DNA from: an uncultured Porphyromonadaceae bacterium
Lineage (GTDB): Bacteria; Bacteroidota; Bacteroidia; Bacteroidales; Muribaculaceae
Assembly (NCBI GenBank): GCA_947176295.1
Contig: CAMWQB010000002.1
Coordinates: 1 to 64,000 of the forward strand
Direction: 5' to 3'
Length of the DNA: 64,000 bases
Part shown: positions 19,069 to 28,622 of the stretch, piece by piece
Position numbering within the stretch: position 1 is the first letter of the stretch
Layout: each line of letters starts with the position of its first letter
Notes under the pieces: generated by a model
Told to the model about the DNA's origin: nothing
What the model saw: the letters and a program-made list of their open reading frames with translations, nothing else
The model's database searches: none
Translations under genes and position numbers: made by a program

Positions 19069-20328
19069 ATGAGAAACATTTTAGTTGGAGCTATTGCTCT
19101 TGGGAGTATGATTTGCACTTCTTGCTCTGAAGAGGGTGGAGGCAATCAGCGGAAGGATATTCCGGTGTCGCGCACGGAGGCAGAAATCGTGGCGCTGAAC
19201 AATGAGTTTTCGCAGAAGGTTGTGTCGGCTCTCCGCTCGGGGGCCGAGGGGTTGAACGGCAATTTTGTGATGTCGCCGCTGAGCCTGTCGATGGATATGA
19301 GCATGCTTGCCGCCGGCACGGGCGGAGAATCGCAGGCTGAGATTTTGCGCGCGATGGGCTACGAGGCCGAAAATGCAGCTGAGGTGAATGCACTGAACCG
19401 GAAACTGATGTCGGAGCTTCCAAAGGCCGACAGAAAGACGACGGTATCGCTGGCGAACTGCATGTGGTATTCGCAGGCACATGGTTCGACGGTGAAGGAC
19501 AGCTATAAGGAGGTGTTGTCGACGTACTATTCGGCGCCACTTACGGGAGTTGCCGACCTTGGCGGCGAGGAAGGCCGCACGGCCATAAACAAATGGGCGA
19601 AGCAGAGCACGTCGGGGATGATTCCCGAGTTCCTGAGCGTCCCTCTCGGGGCCAATACGGTGATGGCTCTGACGAATGCCACGTACTTCAAGGGCGAATG
19701 GGCAAAGAAATTCGACAAGCAGAACACGACTAAGGAAGTGTTCCACAACGAGGACGGGACTTTTGCCCGCGTGAACATGATGAAGAACAGCGACCTGAAC
19801 ATCCAGGCCTACTACGATGGCGAGGCGGGGTATTCGCTTGCACTGCTCGACTACGGCAACAAGGCATACTGCATGGCAATAATCCTTCCTGACAAGGGCA
19901 AGAGTGCGGCCGAGATATACTCGTCGATGAACATGAGCGACCTTCAGGAATACATGATGACGCCTTCGCTACTGAAAACGCACCTCAACTTCGCGATGCC
20001 TCGCTTCGAACTCGAATCGTTCATCGGCTTCATTCCTGCGCTGAAGGCTCTGGGCGTGCACTCGATCTTCACAGAGGGTGGCGACTACTCGGGGATGTTC
20101 GCGCATGACATATCGGGCTTCTACATCGACAGGATTCTCCAGGGCACAAAGCTTGTGGTGAACGAAGAAGGCACAGAGGCAGCCTCGAGTACTGTAATAA
20201 GCAACGGCCTGACGTCGCCCGGTCCGGTTCAGACTAAGAACTTCATCGTGGACCGTCCGTTTGCCTTCGCTATCGGCGAACGCTCGACGGGAGCAATTCT
20301 TTTCAATGGAGTAATAGAACAGCTTTAG
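19069..20328 (+). CDS. Serpin-family protease inhibitor, predicted surface lipoprotein
   Basis: NATYFKGEWAKKFD, hinge VVNEEGTEAASST, C-terminal DRPFAFAIGERSTGAILFNGVI; N-terminus ...CTSCSEEGGG. Confidence 0.95.
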   Translation: MRNILVGAIALGSMICTSCSEEGGGNQRKDIPVSRTEAEIVALNNEFSQKVVSALRSGAEGLNGNFVMSPLSLSMDMSMLAAGTGGESQAEILRAMGYEAENAAEVNALNRKLMSELPKADRKTTVSLANCMWYSQAHGSTVKDSYKEVLSTYYSAPLTGVADLGGEEGRTAINKWAKQSTSGMIPEFLSVPLGANTVMALTNATYFKGEWAKKFDKQNTTKEVFHNEDGTFARVNMMKNSDLNIQAYYDGEAGYSLALLDYGNKAYCMAIILPDKGKSAAEIYSSMNMSDLQEYMMTPSLLKTHLNFAMPRFELESFIGFIPALKALGVHSIFTEGGDYSGMFAHDISGFYIDRILQGTKLVVNEEGTEAASSTVISNGLTSPGPVQTKNFIVDRPFAFAIGERSTGAILFNGVIEQL

Positions 20329-20375
20329 AGCCTATGCGATAGCAAGCTCAAAGATTGGTTAGCTATGTTTTGCCG

Positions 20376-20417
20376 GGAGAGCTCCGCCGATGAGGCCGGG
20401 GCTCTCTCTTTTGTTTT
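20376..20417 (+). terminator. Rho-independent terminator after serpin
   Basis: GGAGAGCTCCG...CCGGGGCTCTCTC then TTTTGTTTT. Confidence 0.75.
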
Positions 20418-20477
20418 GGGATTTCGGGCAATTTTTTTTATTTTTGCGGGAAATACAAAAATAAACCCAGAACGATT

Positions 20478-21059
20478 ATGCTGCAATATATGTTGACGCC
20501 ATCGGATCGGTATTCACTTGCCGAGCTTGCACAGATGGCAATCGAGGGGGACTGCGGATGGCTTGTGCTACCGACCTCCGGAATGACAGACGATATGGTG
20601 CGGGAGGAGTGTGCAGAGCTTGTGCCCCTGTGCAAGGAGGCGGAAGTGATACTGACACTTACCGACCGCCCCGAGCTGGCCCGCGATCTCGGGCTTCACG
20701 GGGTGTATCTGACCTCCGAGAGCGGGCATGCCCCTGCGGCTGTGCGCGAGGAGCTTGGTCCGGAAGCAATAATAGGCGTGGAGATTTCGACGGCCGGCAC
20801 CGTAAAAACGCTTGAGGCTATGGATATAGACTATGCCGTGCTGAGCGGGGAGCTGCCTCAGGACAAATGCGTAGAGCTTATCGTGGATGCACGCGAAGGC
20901 GGAGCGATCCTTCCTCTTGTGATGCAAGGGGCCATGACGCCTGCGGAAGGTGCAGAGATGAGAGGCCTCGGAGCCACGGGACTGCTCGTCGGCCGGGGGA
21001 TTTCCGATGCGGAGGACCCTGTAGAGGCCGTTCGCGAGTTTCTGAAAGCAGGAGAATGA
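20478..21059 (+). CDS. ThiE-like (thiamine phosphate synthase superfamily) TIM-barrel protein, motif-poor
   Basis: LTDRPELARDLGLHGVYLTSES, IGVEISTAGTVKTLEAMDIDYAVL, GATGLLVGRGI. Confidence 0.7.
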   Translation: MLQYMLTPSDRYSLAELAQMAIEGDCGWLVLPTSGMTDDMVREECAELVPLCKEAEVILTLTDRPELARDLGLHGVYLTSESGHAPAAVREELGPEAIIGVEISTAGTVKTLEAMDIDYAVLSGELPQDKCVELIVDAREGGAILPLVMQGAMTPAEGAEMRGLGATGLLVGRGISDAEDPVEAVREFLKAGE

Positions 21060-22075
21060 AAAAAACGCTGCTCCGAACGATAGCCCCTCTGCTGATAGGA
21101 TTGGGAGTGTGCGGATGGCTCTTCTTTAAGGACTTTTCGCCAGAGAGCTGGAGCGCGTTGCGCTTCGACGGGCGTGCGTGGCTTCTGCTTGGGGTTGCGC
21201 TGCTCTTCGCTGCGGGTCGCGACTTCGGGCTGGCATGGCGCTTCCACACCTTGGGCGCCGGCGACCTGAGCTGGAAGCGAGCGTTCAGAGTGGACCTTAT
21301 GTGCGCCTTCACGTCGGCAGTAACGCCGTCGGTTGTTGGCGGGAGCGCCCTGGCCATCTTCTACCTCAACCGCGAGGGTATAGGCCTGGGGCGGGCAACG
21401 TCGCTGACGCTGACTACGCTCTTTCTGGACGAGCTGTTTTTCGTGATATTCTGCCCGGTGATTGTGGCGATTCTCCCGTCGTCCGAGCTATTTGCGGCGG
21501 CCGAAGGGGCTGCGGGAGGGAGCGTGGGCTTCCTTACGGGTGTGAAGGCCGTGTTCTGGGTGGTGTATGCGGGGATATGCATCTGGACTGCTATTCTGTA
21601 TATGGCGATATTGGGACGCCCCGAGGGCACGGCGCGTGTGCTTGAGCGCGCGAGCCGGCTGCGCCTAATCCGCAGATGGGGCGAGGCCCTTCGCACGACG
21701 GCCGGAAACATGCTGAGCACGTCGGAATGGGTGAAGGGACGCCCGGCGGGATGGTGGGGACAGATTTTCGGAGCGACGGTTGTGTCGTGGTTCTCGCGCT
21801 ACTTTGTGGTGAACGCCCTGTTTGCGGCACTTGTACCCGCGGCCTCCGGGCTGCTTGTATTCGGGCGGCAGTTTGTGGTGTGGGTTGTGCTGATGGTGAG
21901 CCCGACGCCCGGCGGGAGCGGCGTGAGCGAGTGGCTCTTCACGAACTATTACGGCGACCTGATAGGGAGCCTGAGCACGGCGCTTGTGATTGCCATGCTT
22001 TGGCGCATTCTCAGCTATTATATTTACCTTTTTGCCGGAGCTTGTCTGCTGCCGGGATATTTCAAGAAAAAATGA
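21056..22075 (+). CDS. Flippase-like (LPG_synthase_TM / YbhN-type) integral membrane protein
   Basis: Multi-TM; SAVTPSVVGGSALAIFYLNREGIGLGRATSLTLTTLFLDELFF and SPTPGGSGVSEWLF; true start at 21056 (ATGA overlap). Confidence 0.85.
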   Translation: MKKTLLRTIAPLLIGLGVCGWLFFKDFSPESWSALRFDGRAWLLLGVALLFAAGRDFGLAWRFHTLGAGDLSWKRAFRVDLMCAFTSAVTPSVVGGSALAIFYLNREGIGLGRATSLTLTTLFLDELFFVIFCPVIVAILPSSELFAAAEGAAGGSVGFLTGVKAVFWVVYAGICIWTAILYMAILGRPEGTARVLERASRLRLIRRWGEALRTTAGNMLSTSEWVKGRPAGWWGQIFGATVVSWFSRYFVVNALFAALVPAASGLLVFGRQFVVWVVLMVSPTPGGSGVSEWLFTNYYGDLIGSLSTALVIAMLWRILSYYIYLFAGACLLPGYFKKK

Positions 22076-23421
22076 AAATGAAAAAAATTGTTCTGAGCCT
22101 CGTTCTGATCCTTGTGCAGGCACTGATCGCGCTTGCCGGCGATGGCGAGGGGAAGACCGTGCTGGTGCTCCCCATTGAGCGCGAAATCGACATGCAGGCC
22201 GTGCACCACGTGCGCAGCGGCCTTCGGGAGGCCCGGGAATGCGGGGCGAGCCTGGTGCTTGTGAAACTGAACACCTTCGGGGGCGCGCTCGACGCGGCCG
22301 ACAGCATCCGTGCGGCGCTTCGTCGCTGCCCTGTGGGAACCGTAGCGTTTGTGGACCCGAACTCAGCGTCGGCGGGAGCACTGATAGCGCTTGCCTGCGA
22401 CTCCGTGTGGATGAGCCCTGAGGCCTCGATGGGCTCGGCCACGGTGGTAAACGGCGCCGGGGAGCCCATGCCGGAGAAATACCAGCAGTACATGCGTGCC
22501 ATGATGCGAGCCACGGCCGAAAGCCACGGCCTGCGTCCCGATGGCGACAGCGGGGCTATGGTGGCACGGCGCAATCCGGAGATAGCCGACCGAATGGTGA
22601 AGCCTGATGAATCCATCTCCCTGACGGCCACGCAGGCTGTGGCCGAGGGCTACGCGGAAGGAATAGCGCCGAACGTTGAGGCAGTTCTCGAGCAGCTGCA
22701 TATGGCTGATGCGCGTGTGGTAATGTATGAGCCTTCGATGAGCGACAATATCCTTGGCTTCCTGAGCAACGCAGCCGTGCGGGCCGTATTGGTAACTTTG
22801 ATTCTCGGGGCTCTGTATATGGAGATGCATTCTCCCGGGCTTGGCTTTGCGGCAGCTGTGGCCATGGTGGCAACGGTGTTGTTTTTCCTTCCGATGATCG
22901 TAACGGGGGCTCTCTCGGCGTGGGTAATCGTATGCTTCATCCTTGGGATTGTGCTGGTGGCGCTTGAGATTTTCGTGATACCGGGCTTCGGCATCTGCGG
23001 AGTGGCCGGGGGTATAGCCATACTTGCATCGCTTGGCGGGGCAATCATGGAGAGCGATGCCGTGACGGGCTTCGACTTCGGAGGGCTGGTGGACGCCTTC
23101 TTCACGATACTTGCGGGGCTTGTGATGGCTATAGCCGGGGCCGTGTGGCTTACGGGTAAACACGGGCCCAAATTCATCCGCCGCCACACGGAGCTGATGA
23201 CCGAGCTGAAGACTTCGGAGGGCTTCGTGGGTGTGGACATGGGCATGGCGAAATATGTGGGCGAAGAGGCGCGGGCGCATACCGACCTGCGTCCCGCCGG
23301 GAAAATCACGATCGGGGATGAAATTCTGCCGGCAGTGTCGGCGGGGGAATACATCTCCAAGGGCGCTCATCTGCGCGTGGTGAAATTTGAGAATGCACAA
23401 CTTGTGGTAGAGAAAAAATGA
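22072..23421 (+). CDS. NfeD-family membrane-bound ClpP-class serine protease
   Basis: VLPIEREIDMQAVHHVRSGLREA, VDPNSASAGALIALACDSVWMSPEASMGSATVV, NfeD TM region and OB-fold C-terminus. Confidence 0.92.
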   Translation: MKMKKIVLSLVLILVQALIALAGDGEGKTVLVLPIEREIDMQAVHHVRSGLREARECGASLVLVKLNTFGGALDAADSIRAALRRCPVGTVAFVDPNSASAGALIALACDSVWMSPEASMGSATVVNGAGEPMPEKYQQYMRAMMRATAESHGLRPDGDSGAMVARRNPEIADRMVKPDESISLTATQAVAEGYAEGIAPNVEAVLEQLHMADARVVMYEPSMSDNILGFLSNAAVRAVLVTLILGALYMEMHSPGLGFAAAVAMVATVLFFLPMIVTGALSAWVIVCFILGIVLVALEIFVIPGFGICGVAGGIAILASLGGAIMESDAVTGFDFGGLVDAFFTILAGLVMAIAGAVWLTGKHGPKFIRRHTELMTELKTSEGFVGVDMGMAKYVGEEARAHTDLRPAGKITIGDEILPAVSAGEYISKGAHLRVVKFENAQLVVEKK

Positions 23422-24194
23422 AGTACATTGCAATAATTCCGGCCCGATATGCCTCGACGCGATTTCCGGGCAAACCTCTGGCCATGATTGGCGGGAAGCC
23501 GATGATTCAGCGCACGTACGAGGCCGCGGCTGCAGCTCTCGGGGCAGAAAATACGGCTGTGGCGACCGACGACACTCGGATATTCGAGGCCGTGGAGGCT
23601 TTCGGGGGCCGCGCCGTGATGACGTCGGCCGAACACCGGAGCGGCACCGACCGCTGCCGCGAGGCCTACGAACGCCTTGGCTCGGCTGCGGAGATAATCA
23701 TAAACGTTCAGGGCGACGAGCCCTTCCTGCAGCCCGAGCAACTGAGGCAACTCATATCCTGCTTCGACGAAGCCGGGACGGATATCGCCACGCTTGCGCG
23801 AAGCTTCGACCCGACAGAGAGCTACGAGAAGCTCGAGGACGGGAACACGCCGAAGGTGGTGTGCGATGCGAAGGGCTTCGCGCTGTATTTCTCGCGGTCG
23901 GTGATCCCCTACGTCCGCGGGGCGGAGCGCGAGGAGCGGCCGGCATGTTTCCCCTACCTCACCCACGTCGGGCTCTATGCCTTCCGGGCAGAAGTGCTGA
24001 AGGCCGTGTCCTCTCTGCCTCAATGCGAGCTCGAGCTTGCCGAAAGCCTCGAGCAACTGCGGTGGCTGCATGCGGGATACAAGATTCGGGTGGCCGTAAC
24101 GGAGCTTCCGAACATAGGAATCGACACCCCGGCCGACCTTGAGGCCGCCGAGCGAATGCTAAGCCAACACAAGGAGGCGAGGAATGATGCCTGA
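23418..24194 (+). CDS. kdsB: 3-deoxy-manno-octulosonate cytidylyltransferase
   Basis: IAIIPARYASTRFPGKPLAMIGGKPMIQRTYE, INVQGDEPFL, YLTHVGLYAFR. Confidence 0.96.
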   Translation: MKYIAIIPARYASTRFPGKPLAMIGGKPMIQRTYEAAAAALGAENTAVATDDTRIFEAVEAFGGRAVMTSAEHRSGTDRCREAYERLGSAAEIIINVQGDEPFLQPEQLRQLISCFDEAGTDIATLARSFDPTESYEKLEDGNTPKVVCDAKGFALYFSRSVIPYVRGAEREERPACFPYLTHVGLYAFRAEVLKAVSSLPQCELELAESLEQLRWLHAGYKIRVAVTELPNIGIDTPADLEAAERMLSQHKEARNDA

Positions 24195-25485
24195 CAGGAC
24201 GAAAGCACCCGAGGTGAGGCCCTTCGGCTTCCGGACCTTGCCTTGCGACACGATAGAGCGGATGCGCAACGGCGCCACGCTCCATACTCTGGTGGGAGGC
24301 ACCCAGGCCGTGGGGCAGATGAGCATGCTCTTCTCCGGAGGGACGCACGACCTTGCTAACCCGACTGTGTGCGCCATGGCCTCGACGCTCGTTTCCGAGG
24401 GCGCGGGCCGATATTCGGGGGCGGAGATTGCGGACAAGATGGACTTCTCGGGGGCGGTGTTCCTGTCGCACTCGTCGGCCCACTACACAGGCTTCGGAGC
24501 CACAGTGCTGAGCCACCGGCTCCCGGACATCCTGCCGCTTCTGAAGTCCATGGCCGAGGCTCCCGAGTTTTCCGAACGGAGCATCGAAAACAGCCGGAGG
24601 GTATTGAGCGCGCGCCTGAAGATGGACGAGGCAAAGGTGATGTATCGCGCAGGGGTGGAATTCCGCAAGATGGTCTATGGCGCGGGGCACCCGCAGGCCC
24701 ACGTGAGGACGCAGGAAGAGATCGAGGCTGTAGGGCGCGACGAACTTCTCGGGTTCCATGCGTCGCTGGTGAAGCCCGAGGGGCTGCACGTGTATCTTGC
24801 CGGAGGGTTCGGGGAACCGACGGTAGACGCCGTCAAGAAATTCCTCCTTTCGCTCGAAGCGCCCCAGCCCGAGGCTGAAGGAATCGTGCGCAAGGAAGAG
24901 AAGCCCGCGCCGGAAGCCCCGGGCACCATCTTTACGGAGATGGAGGGGTCAGTGCAGACGGCAGTGTGCGCGGGGATGCCCTCTATCAGCAGGACGTCGG
25001 CCGACTTTATTCCGCTTCGCATGGCCGTGATGGCTCTCGGAGGCTACTTCGGGTCGCGGCTGATGACGAACATACGCGAGGAAAAGGGACTGACATACAA
25101 TATCGACGCATTTCTGGCGGCTCTGCACGACGGAGCGGCCGTGAATATCCAGGCCCAGTGCAATTCGGACAACGTGGACGAGGTAGTGGACGAGATACGC
25201 AAGGAACTTCGCGGGATGGCTGAGAACCCGCCTGAGGGGCGCGAGCTCGAACGCCTGAAGCTCACGGCCATGACCGGGCTTGTGGAGACCCTGGATTCGC
25301 CCCTGAGCATATCGGGCTACAGACAGCTCGAGCTCGTAACGGGGACGCCGCGCAACTACTTCGAGGAGCAGCAACGCATAATCTCCGAGCTTACTCCCGA
25401 GATGCTCGGCGAGATGGCCTCGCTCTATCTGCGTCCCGACGACCTGAGGGTGTCGATAGCCGGGCCCGGCCGCGGGCGATTGTAA
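24184..25485 (+). CDS. M16-family (insulinase-type) protein lacking HxxEH zinc motif
   Basis: FGSRLMTNIREEKGLTYNIDAF C-terminal M16 signature; no HxxEH in N-terminal half. Confidence 0.85.
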   Translation: MMPDRTKAPEVRPFGFRTLPCDTIERMRNGATLHTLVGGTQAVGQMSMLFSGGTHDLANPTVCAMASTLVSEGAGRYSGAEIADKMDFSGAVFLSHSSAHYTGFGATVLSHRLPDILPLLKSMAEAPEFSERSIENSRRVLSARLKMDEAKVMYRAGVEFRKMVYGAGHPQAHVRTQEEIEAVGRDELLGFHASLVKPEGLHVYLAGGFGEPTVDAVKKFLLSLEAPQPEAEGIVRKEEKPAPEAPGTIFTEMEGSVQTAVCAGMPSISRTSADFIPLRMAVMALGGYFGSRLMTNIREEKGLTYNIDAFLAALHDGAAVNIQAQCNSDNVDEVVDEIRKELRGMAENPPEGRELERLKLTAMTGLVETLDSPLSISGYRQLELVTGTPRNYFEEQQRIISELTPEMLGEMASLYLRPDDLRVSIAGPGRGRL

Positions 25486-25591
25486 ATTTACGTAGTTAAT
25501 ACTTAATTTTTGCTAATTTTATTAAAGATAATTTGGTTAGTGCCGGAAATTAGTCTATCTTTGTAAGTAGTATAAACAAAGCAAAGAGGCC

Positions 25592-28500
25592 ATGAATAAA
25601 ACCGGCGCAAGCATCATCTTCAGTCTGATTCTTGCAATCATGAGCCCTGCGGGGGCGTACTCGAACCCCGCAGCGGCATCGCAGCGCACCGCTGCCGTAA
25701 CGAAACTTCTCCGCAGCCACCTGCCGGGCACGACGGGCTTCGGCGCCGTGAGCGCCGAGAAGGTGAGCGTGAACGAGAAGACGAAGACCATCTCCGTGAA
25801 GTGCAACGCCAATACGGCATACATCCCCTTCACGTATGAAAGTCTGCGACAGCTGAAAAACGAAGTTCTCGAGGCAATGGGGCCTCAGTACAAGAAGTAC
25901 AAGGTAGAACTTACGACGACAGTGAACAAAGAGAGCGTGAGCCTCGACAAGCTCGTGCTGTCGGCTCCGAAAAAAAATATAGGGCCGACCGAGACGATGC
26001 CTTTCATCACCCGCCACGGAGCAATAGAAGCGCCCAAGGGCCTCGACGGGTCGAACATCGCCTTGTGGCAGAGCCACGGCTGGTATTTCGAGCCGAAGCT
26101 GAACAGGTGGGAGTGGCAGCGTGCGCGCATATTCGAGACCGTGGAAGACCTCTACACTCAGAGCTACGTGATGCCCTTCCTGATGCCCATGCTCGAAAAT
26201 GCCGGAGCCTACGTGATGAGCCCCCGCGAGAGAGACGTGAACCTGAACGAGCTGATAATCGACAACGACGGCTCGGCCTTCACGAGTGGCGACTATGCGG
26301 AGACGGGTAAGAGCAACGCCTGGAGCGATGCCAAGCCATCAGGCTTCCGCTACTACGCCGAGGAACTCCGCGACACGGAGAATCCCTTCCGCATGGGCAC
26401 GGCGCGCCAGGCACGCCTCTCGGGGCAGAAAGAGAAGACTACGGCGGCGGCGACATGGAGCGCCGACCTCCCTGAGGACGGCGAGTATGCGGTGTATGTG
26501 AGCTACGTGAGCGTGCCTGAGAGCACGGAGGAGGCGGAATATACCGTGAACGCCGCCAACGGGGCACACCGCTTCACCGTGAACCAGACTATGGGCGGGG
26601 GCACATGGATATATCTTGGACATTTCCCGTTCAAGGGCGGACGCCAGAACGGGCCGATCGTTGAGCTGAGCAATGCCGGCGAGAACATGAATTCGGTGAT
26701 AACGGCCGATGCCGTGAAAATAGGCGGCGGCTTCGGCAATGTGGGCCGCATCGTGAAAGAGCCCCTTGATTCGATAGACTATGAATATGTGCGGAGCGGC
26801 TATCCCCGCTTCGTGGAGGGCGCACGCTACTTCCTGCAGTGGGCGGGAGCGCCAGACAGCGTATTCACGCCCTCGAACAACGTGAAGGACTACAACGACG
26901 ACTACATGAGCCGCGGCCTGTGGGTGAACTGGCTGACGGGAGGCTCGTCGATGCTCCCGGGGCGCGAAGGCCTCGGCATCCCCGTGGACCTGAGCTTCGC
27001 TTTCCACTCCGACGCGGGCACGACGATGAACGATTCTATCATCGGCACGCTGGGAATCTACTGCACTGCAGGCGAAACTCTGGGCAACGGCTCGAGTCGC
27101 CTCGCCTCGCGCGACCTTACGGACCTTGTGATGACCGAAATCACTGAAGATGTGCGCGCCGCCTACGAGCCGAACTGGACACGCCGAGGGATGTGGGACA
27201 AGAGCTATCATGAGGCCCGCTCGCCGCAGGTTCCGTCGATGCTCCTGGAGCTTCTCTCGCACCAGAACTTCGCCGACATGGGCTATGGCCTTGACCCGAC
27301 CTTCCGCTTTACGGTGGCCCGCGCCATCTACAAGGGGATGCTGCGCTTCCTTGCCAACCGCGACGGGCGCGAATACATCGTTCAGCCCCTGCCGGTGAAC
27401 ACCTTCGCTATCCGCGAGGGAAATGAGGCCGGGAGCTATATCCTGAGCTGGCAACCCACAGAAGACGAACAGGAAGAGACGGCCATGCCAACGAGCTACA
27501 TAATCGAGGAACGCATCGGCAATGAACGGGGCTTCCGGCGCGTGGCCACGGTCGAAGAACCCGAATGGACCACGAGCGTGAGCGACGATGCCATCCACTC
27601 CTACCGCATCATAGCAGCCAACGCGGGCGGTGCGTCGTTCCCGTCGGAGGTGCTTGCTCTCCGCAATGGCGGGGCAAATGCTCCGAAGGCACTTATCGTG
27701 AACGGCTTTACGCGAGTGAGCGCACCCGATCGCTTCGATGCGGGCGAGATTGCGGGCTTCTACGACATGCGCGACCGTGGCGTGGCATATATCCAGGACA
27801 TCTCCTATATCGGCGACCAGTTTGAATTCCGCCGCAATATCCCGTGGATGGATGATGATGCCGCCGGGTTCGGAGCTTCGCGCGCCGACTTCGAGGACAA
27901 GGTAATCGCGGGCAATACGTTCGACTTCACGGCTATCCACGGCGAGGCACTCGCGGCCTGCGGGTATTCCTTCATGTCGGCCGGAGTGGATGCGTTCACG
28001 GCAGGTGTGGCCACGGGGGGCCGGGACGTAATGGTGGACCTCATCCTGGGCAAGCAGAAAGAAATCCAGCGTGGGCGCGGTGCTTACGGCACCGTCTACA
28101 AAGCCTTCCCGTCGGAGCTGCAGACACGCATCGCCGACCACACCGCAGCCGGTGGGAGCATCTTCGTGAGCGGAGCCTATGTGGCAACCGACATCTGGGA
28201 CAATCCCTACTCCGACGAGGCTACAGCCGAAGCCGACAAGGCCTTTGCTCGCGATGTCCTAGGCTTCAACTGGCGTGTGGGCCAGGCATCCGTAACGGGC
28301 GAAGCCTACCAGGTGCCGACCCGCTACAAAGCCCTCGGCAAGGGTGTCTACCGCTTCTCGAACGAGCGCAATCCCGAAATCTACGCCGTGGAAAGCCCCG
28401 ATTCGTTCTATCCTTCCGACGACAAGAAGGGCGCGACCTTCATGCGCTACACCGAGAACAACCTCATCGCCGGCACGGCCTACAGCCCCGGCGACTACCG

Positions 28501-28597
28501 AGCCATCGTAATCGGCTTCCCCTTCGAGACAATCGACGGCGCCGACAGCAGGACGCATCTGATGCGCCAGATAACCAACTTCCTCTCCGGGAAATAA
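25592..28597 (+). CDS. Secreted golvesin/xanthan-lyase-like protein with amidase-like region
   Basis: Signal peptide; FHSDAGTTMNDS and PSMLLELLSHQNFADMGYG amidase_3-like motifs, split by a beta domain (ADLPEDGEYAVYVSYVSVPESTEEAEYTVNAANGAHRFTVNQTMGGGTWIYLGHFPF). Confidence 0.75.
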   Translation: MNKTGASIIFSLILAIMSPAGAYSNPAAASQRTAAVTKLLRSHLPGTTGFGAVSAEKVSVNEKTKTISVKCNANTAYIPFTYESLRQLKNEVLEAMGPQYKKYKVELTTTVNKESVSLDKLVLSAPKKNIGPTETMPFITRHGAIEAPKGLDGSNIALWQSHGWYFEPKLNRWEWQRARIFETVEDLYTQSYVMPFLMPMLENAGAYVMSPRERDVNLNELIIDNDGSAFTSGDYAETGKSNAWSDAKPSGFRYYAEELRDTENPFRMGTARQARLSGQKEKTTAAATWSADLPEDGEYAVYVSYVSVPESTEEAEYTVNAANGAHRFTVNQTMGGGTWIYLGHFPFKGGRQNGPIVELSNAGENMNSVITADAVKIGGGFGNVGRIVKEPLDSIDYEYVRSGYPRFVEGARYFLQWAGAPDSVFTPSNNVKDYNDDYMSRGLWVNWLTGGSSMLPGREGLGIPVDLSFAFHSDAGTTMNDSIIGTLGIYCTAGETLGNGSSRLASRDLTDLVMTEITEDVRAAYEPNWTRRGMWDKSYHEARSPQVPSMLLELLSHQNFADMGYGLDPTFRFTVARAIYKGMLRFLANRDGREYIVQPLPVNTFAIREGNEAGSYILSWQPTEDEQEETAMPTSYIIEERIGNERGFRRVATVEEPEWTTSVSDDAIHSYRIIAANAGGASFPSEVLALRNGGANAPKALIVNGFTRVSAPDRFDAGEIAGFYDMRDRGVAYIQDISYIGDQFEFRRNIPWMDDDAAGFGASRADFEDKVIAGNTFDFTAIHGEALAACGYSFMSAGVDAFTAGVATGGRDVMVDLILGKQKEIQRGRGAYGTVYKAFPSELQTRIADHTAAGGSIFVSGAYVATDIWDNPYSDEATAEADKAFARDVLGFNWRVGQASVTGEAYQVPTRYKALGKGVYRFSNERNPEIYAVESPDSFYPSDDKKGATFMRYTENNLIAGTAYSPGDYRAIVIGFPFETIDGADSRTHLMRQITNFLSGK

Positions 28598-28622
28598 CAA
28601 TCCAAGCCCTAAGCATACCATC

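Noticed and set aside
20867-21055. 5' extension of the flippase-like ORF
   Set aside because: Overlaps the ThiE-like gene in another frame; ATG at 21056 gives a proper N-terminal TM protein with ATGA coupling.
21676-22071. 5' extension of the NfeD ORF
   Set aside because: Overlaps the upstream gene out of frame; start at 22072 yields a signal peptide.
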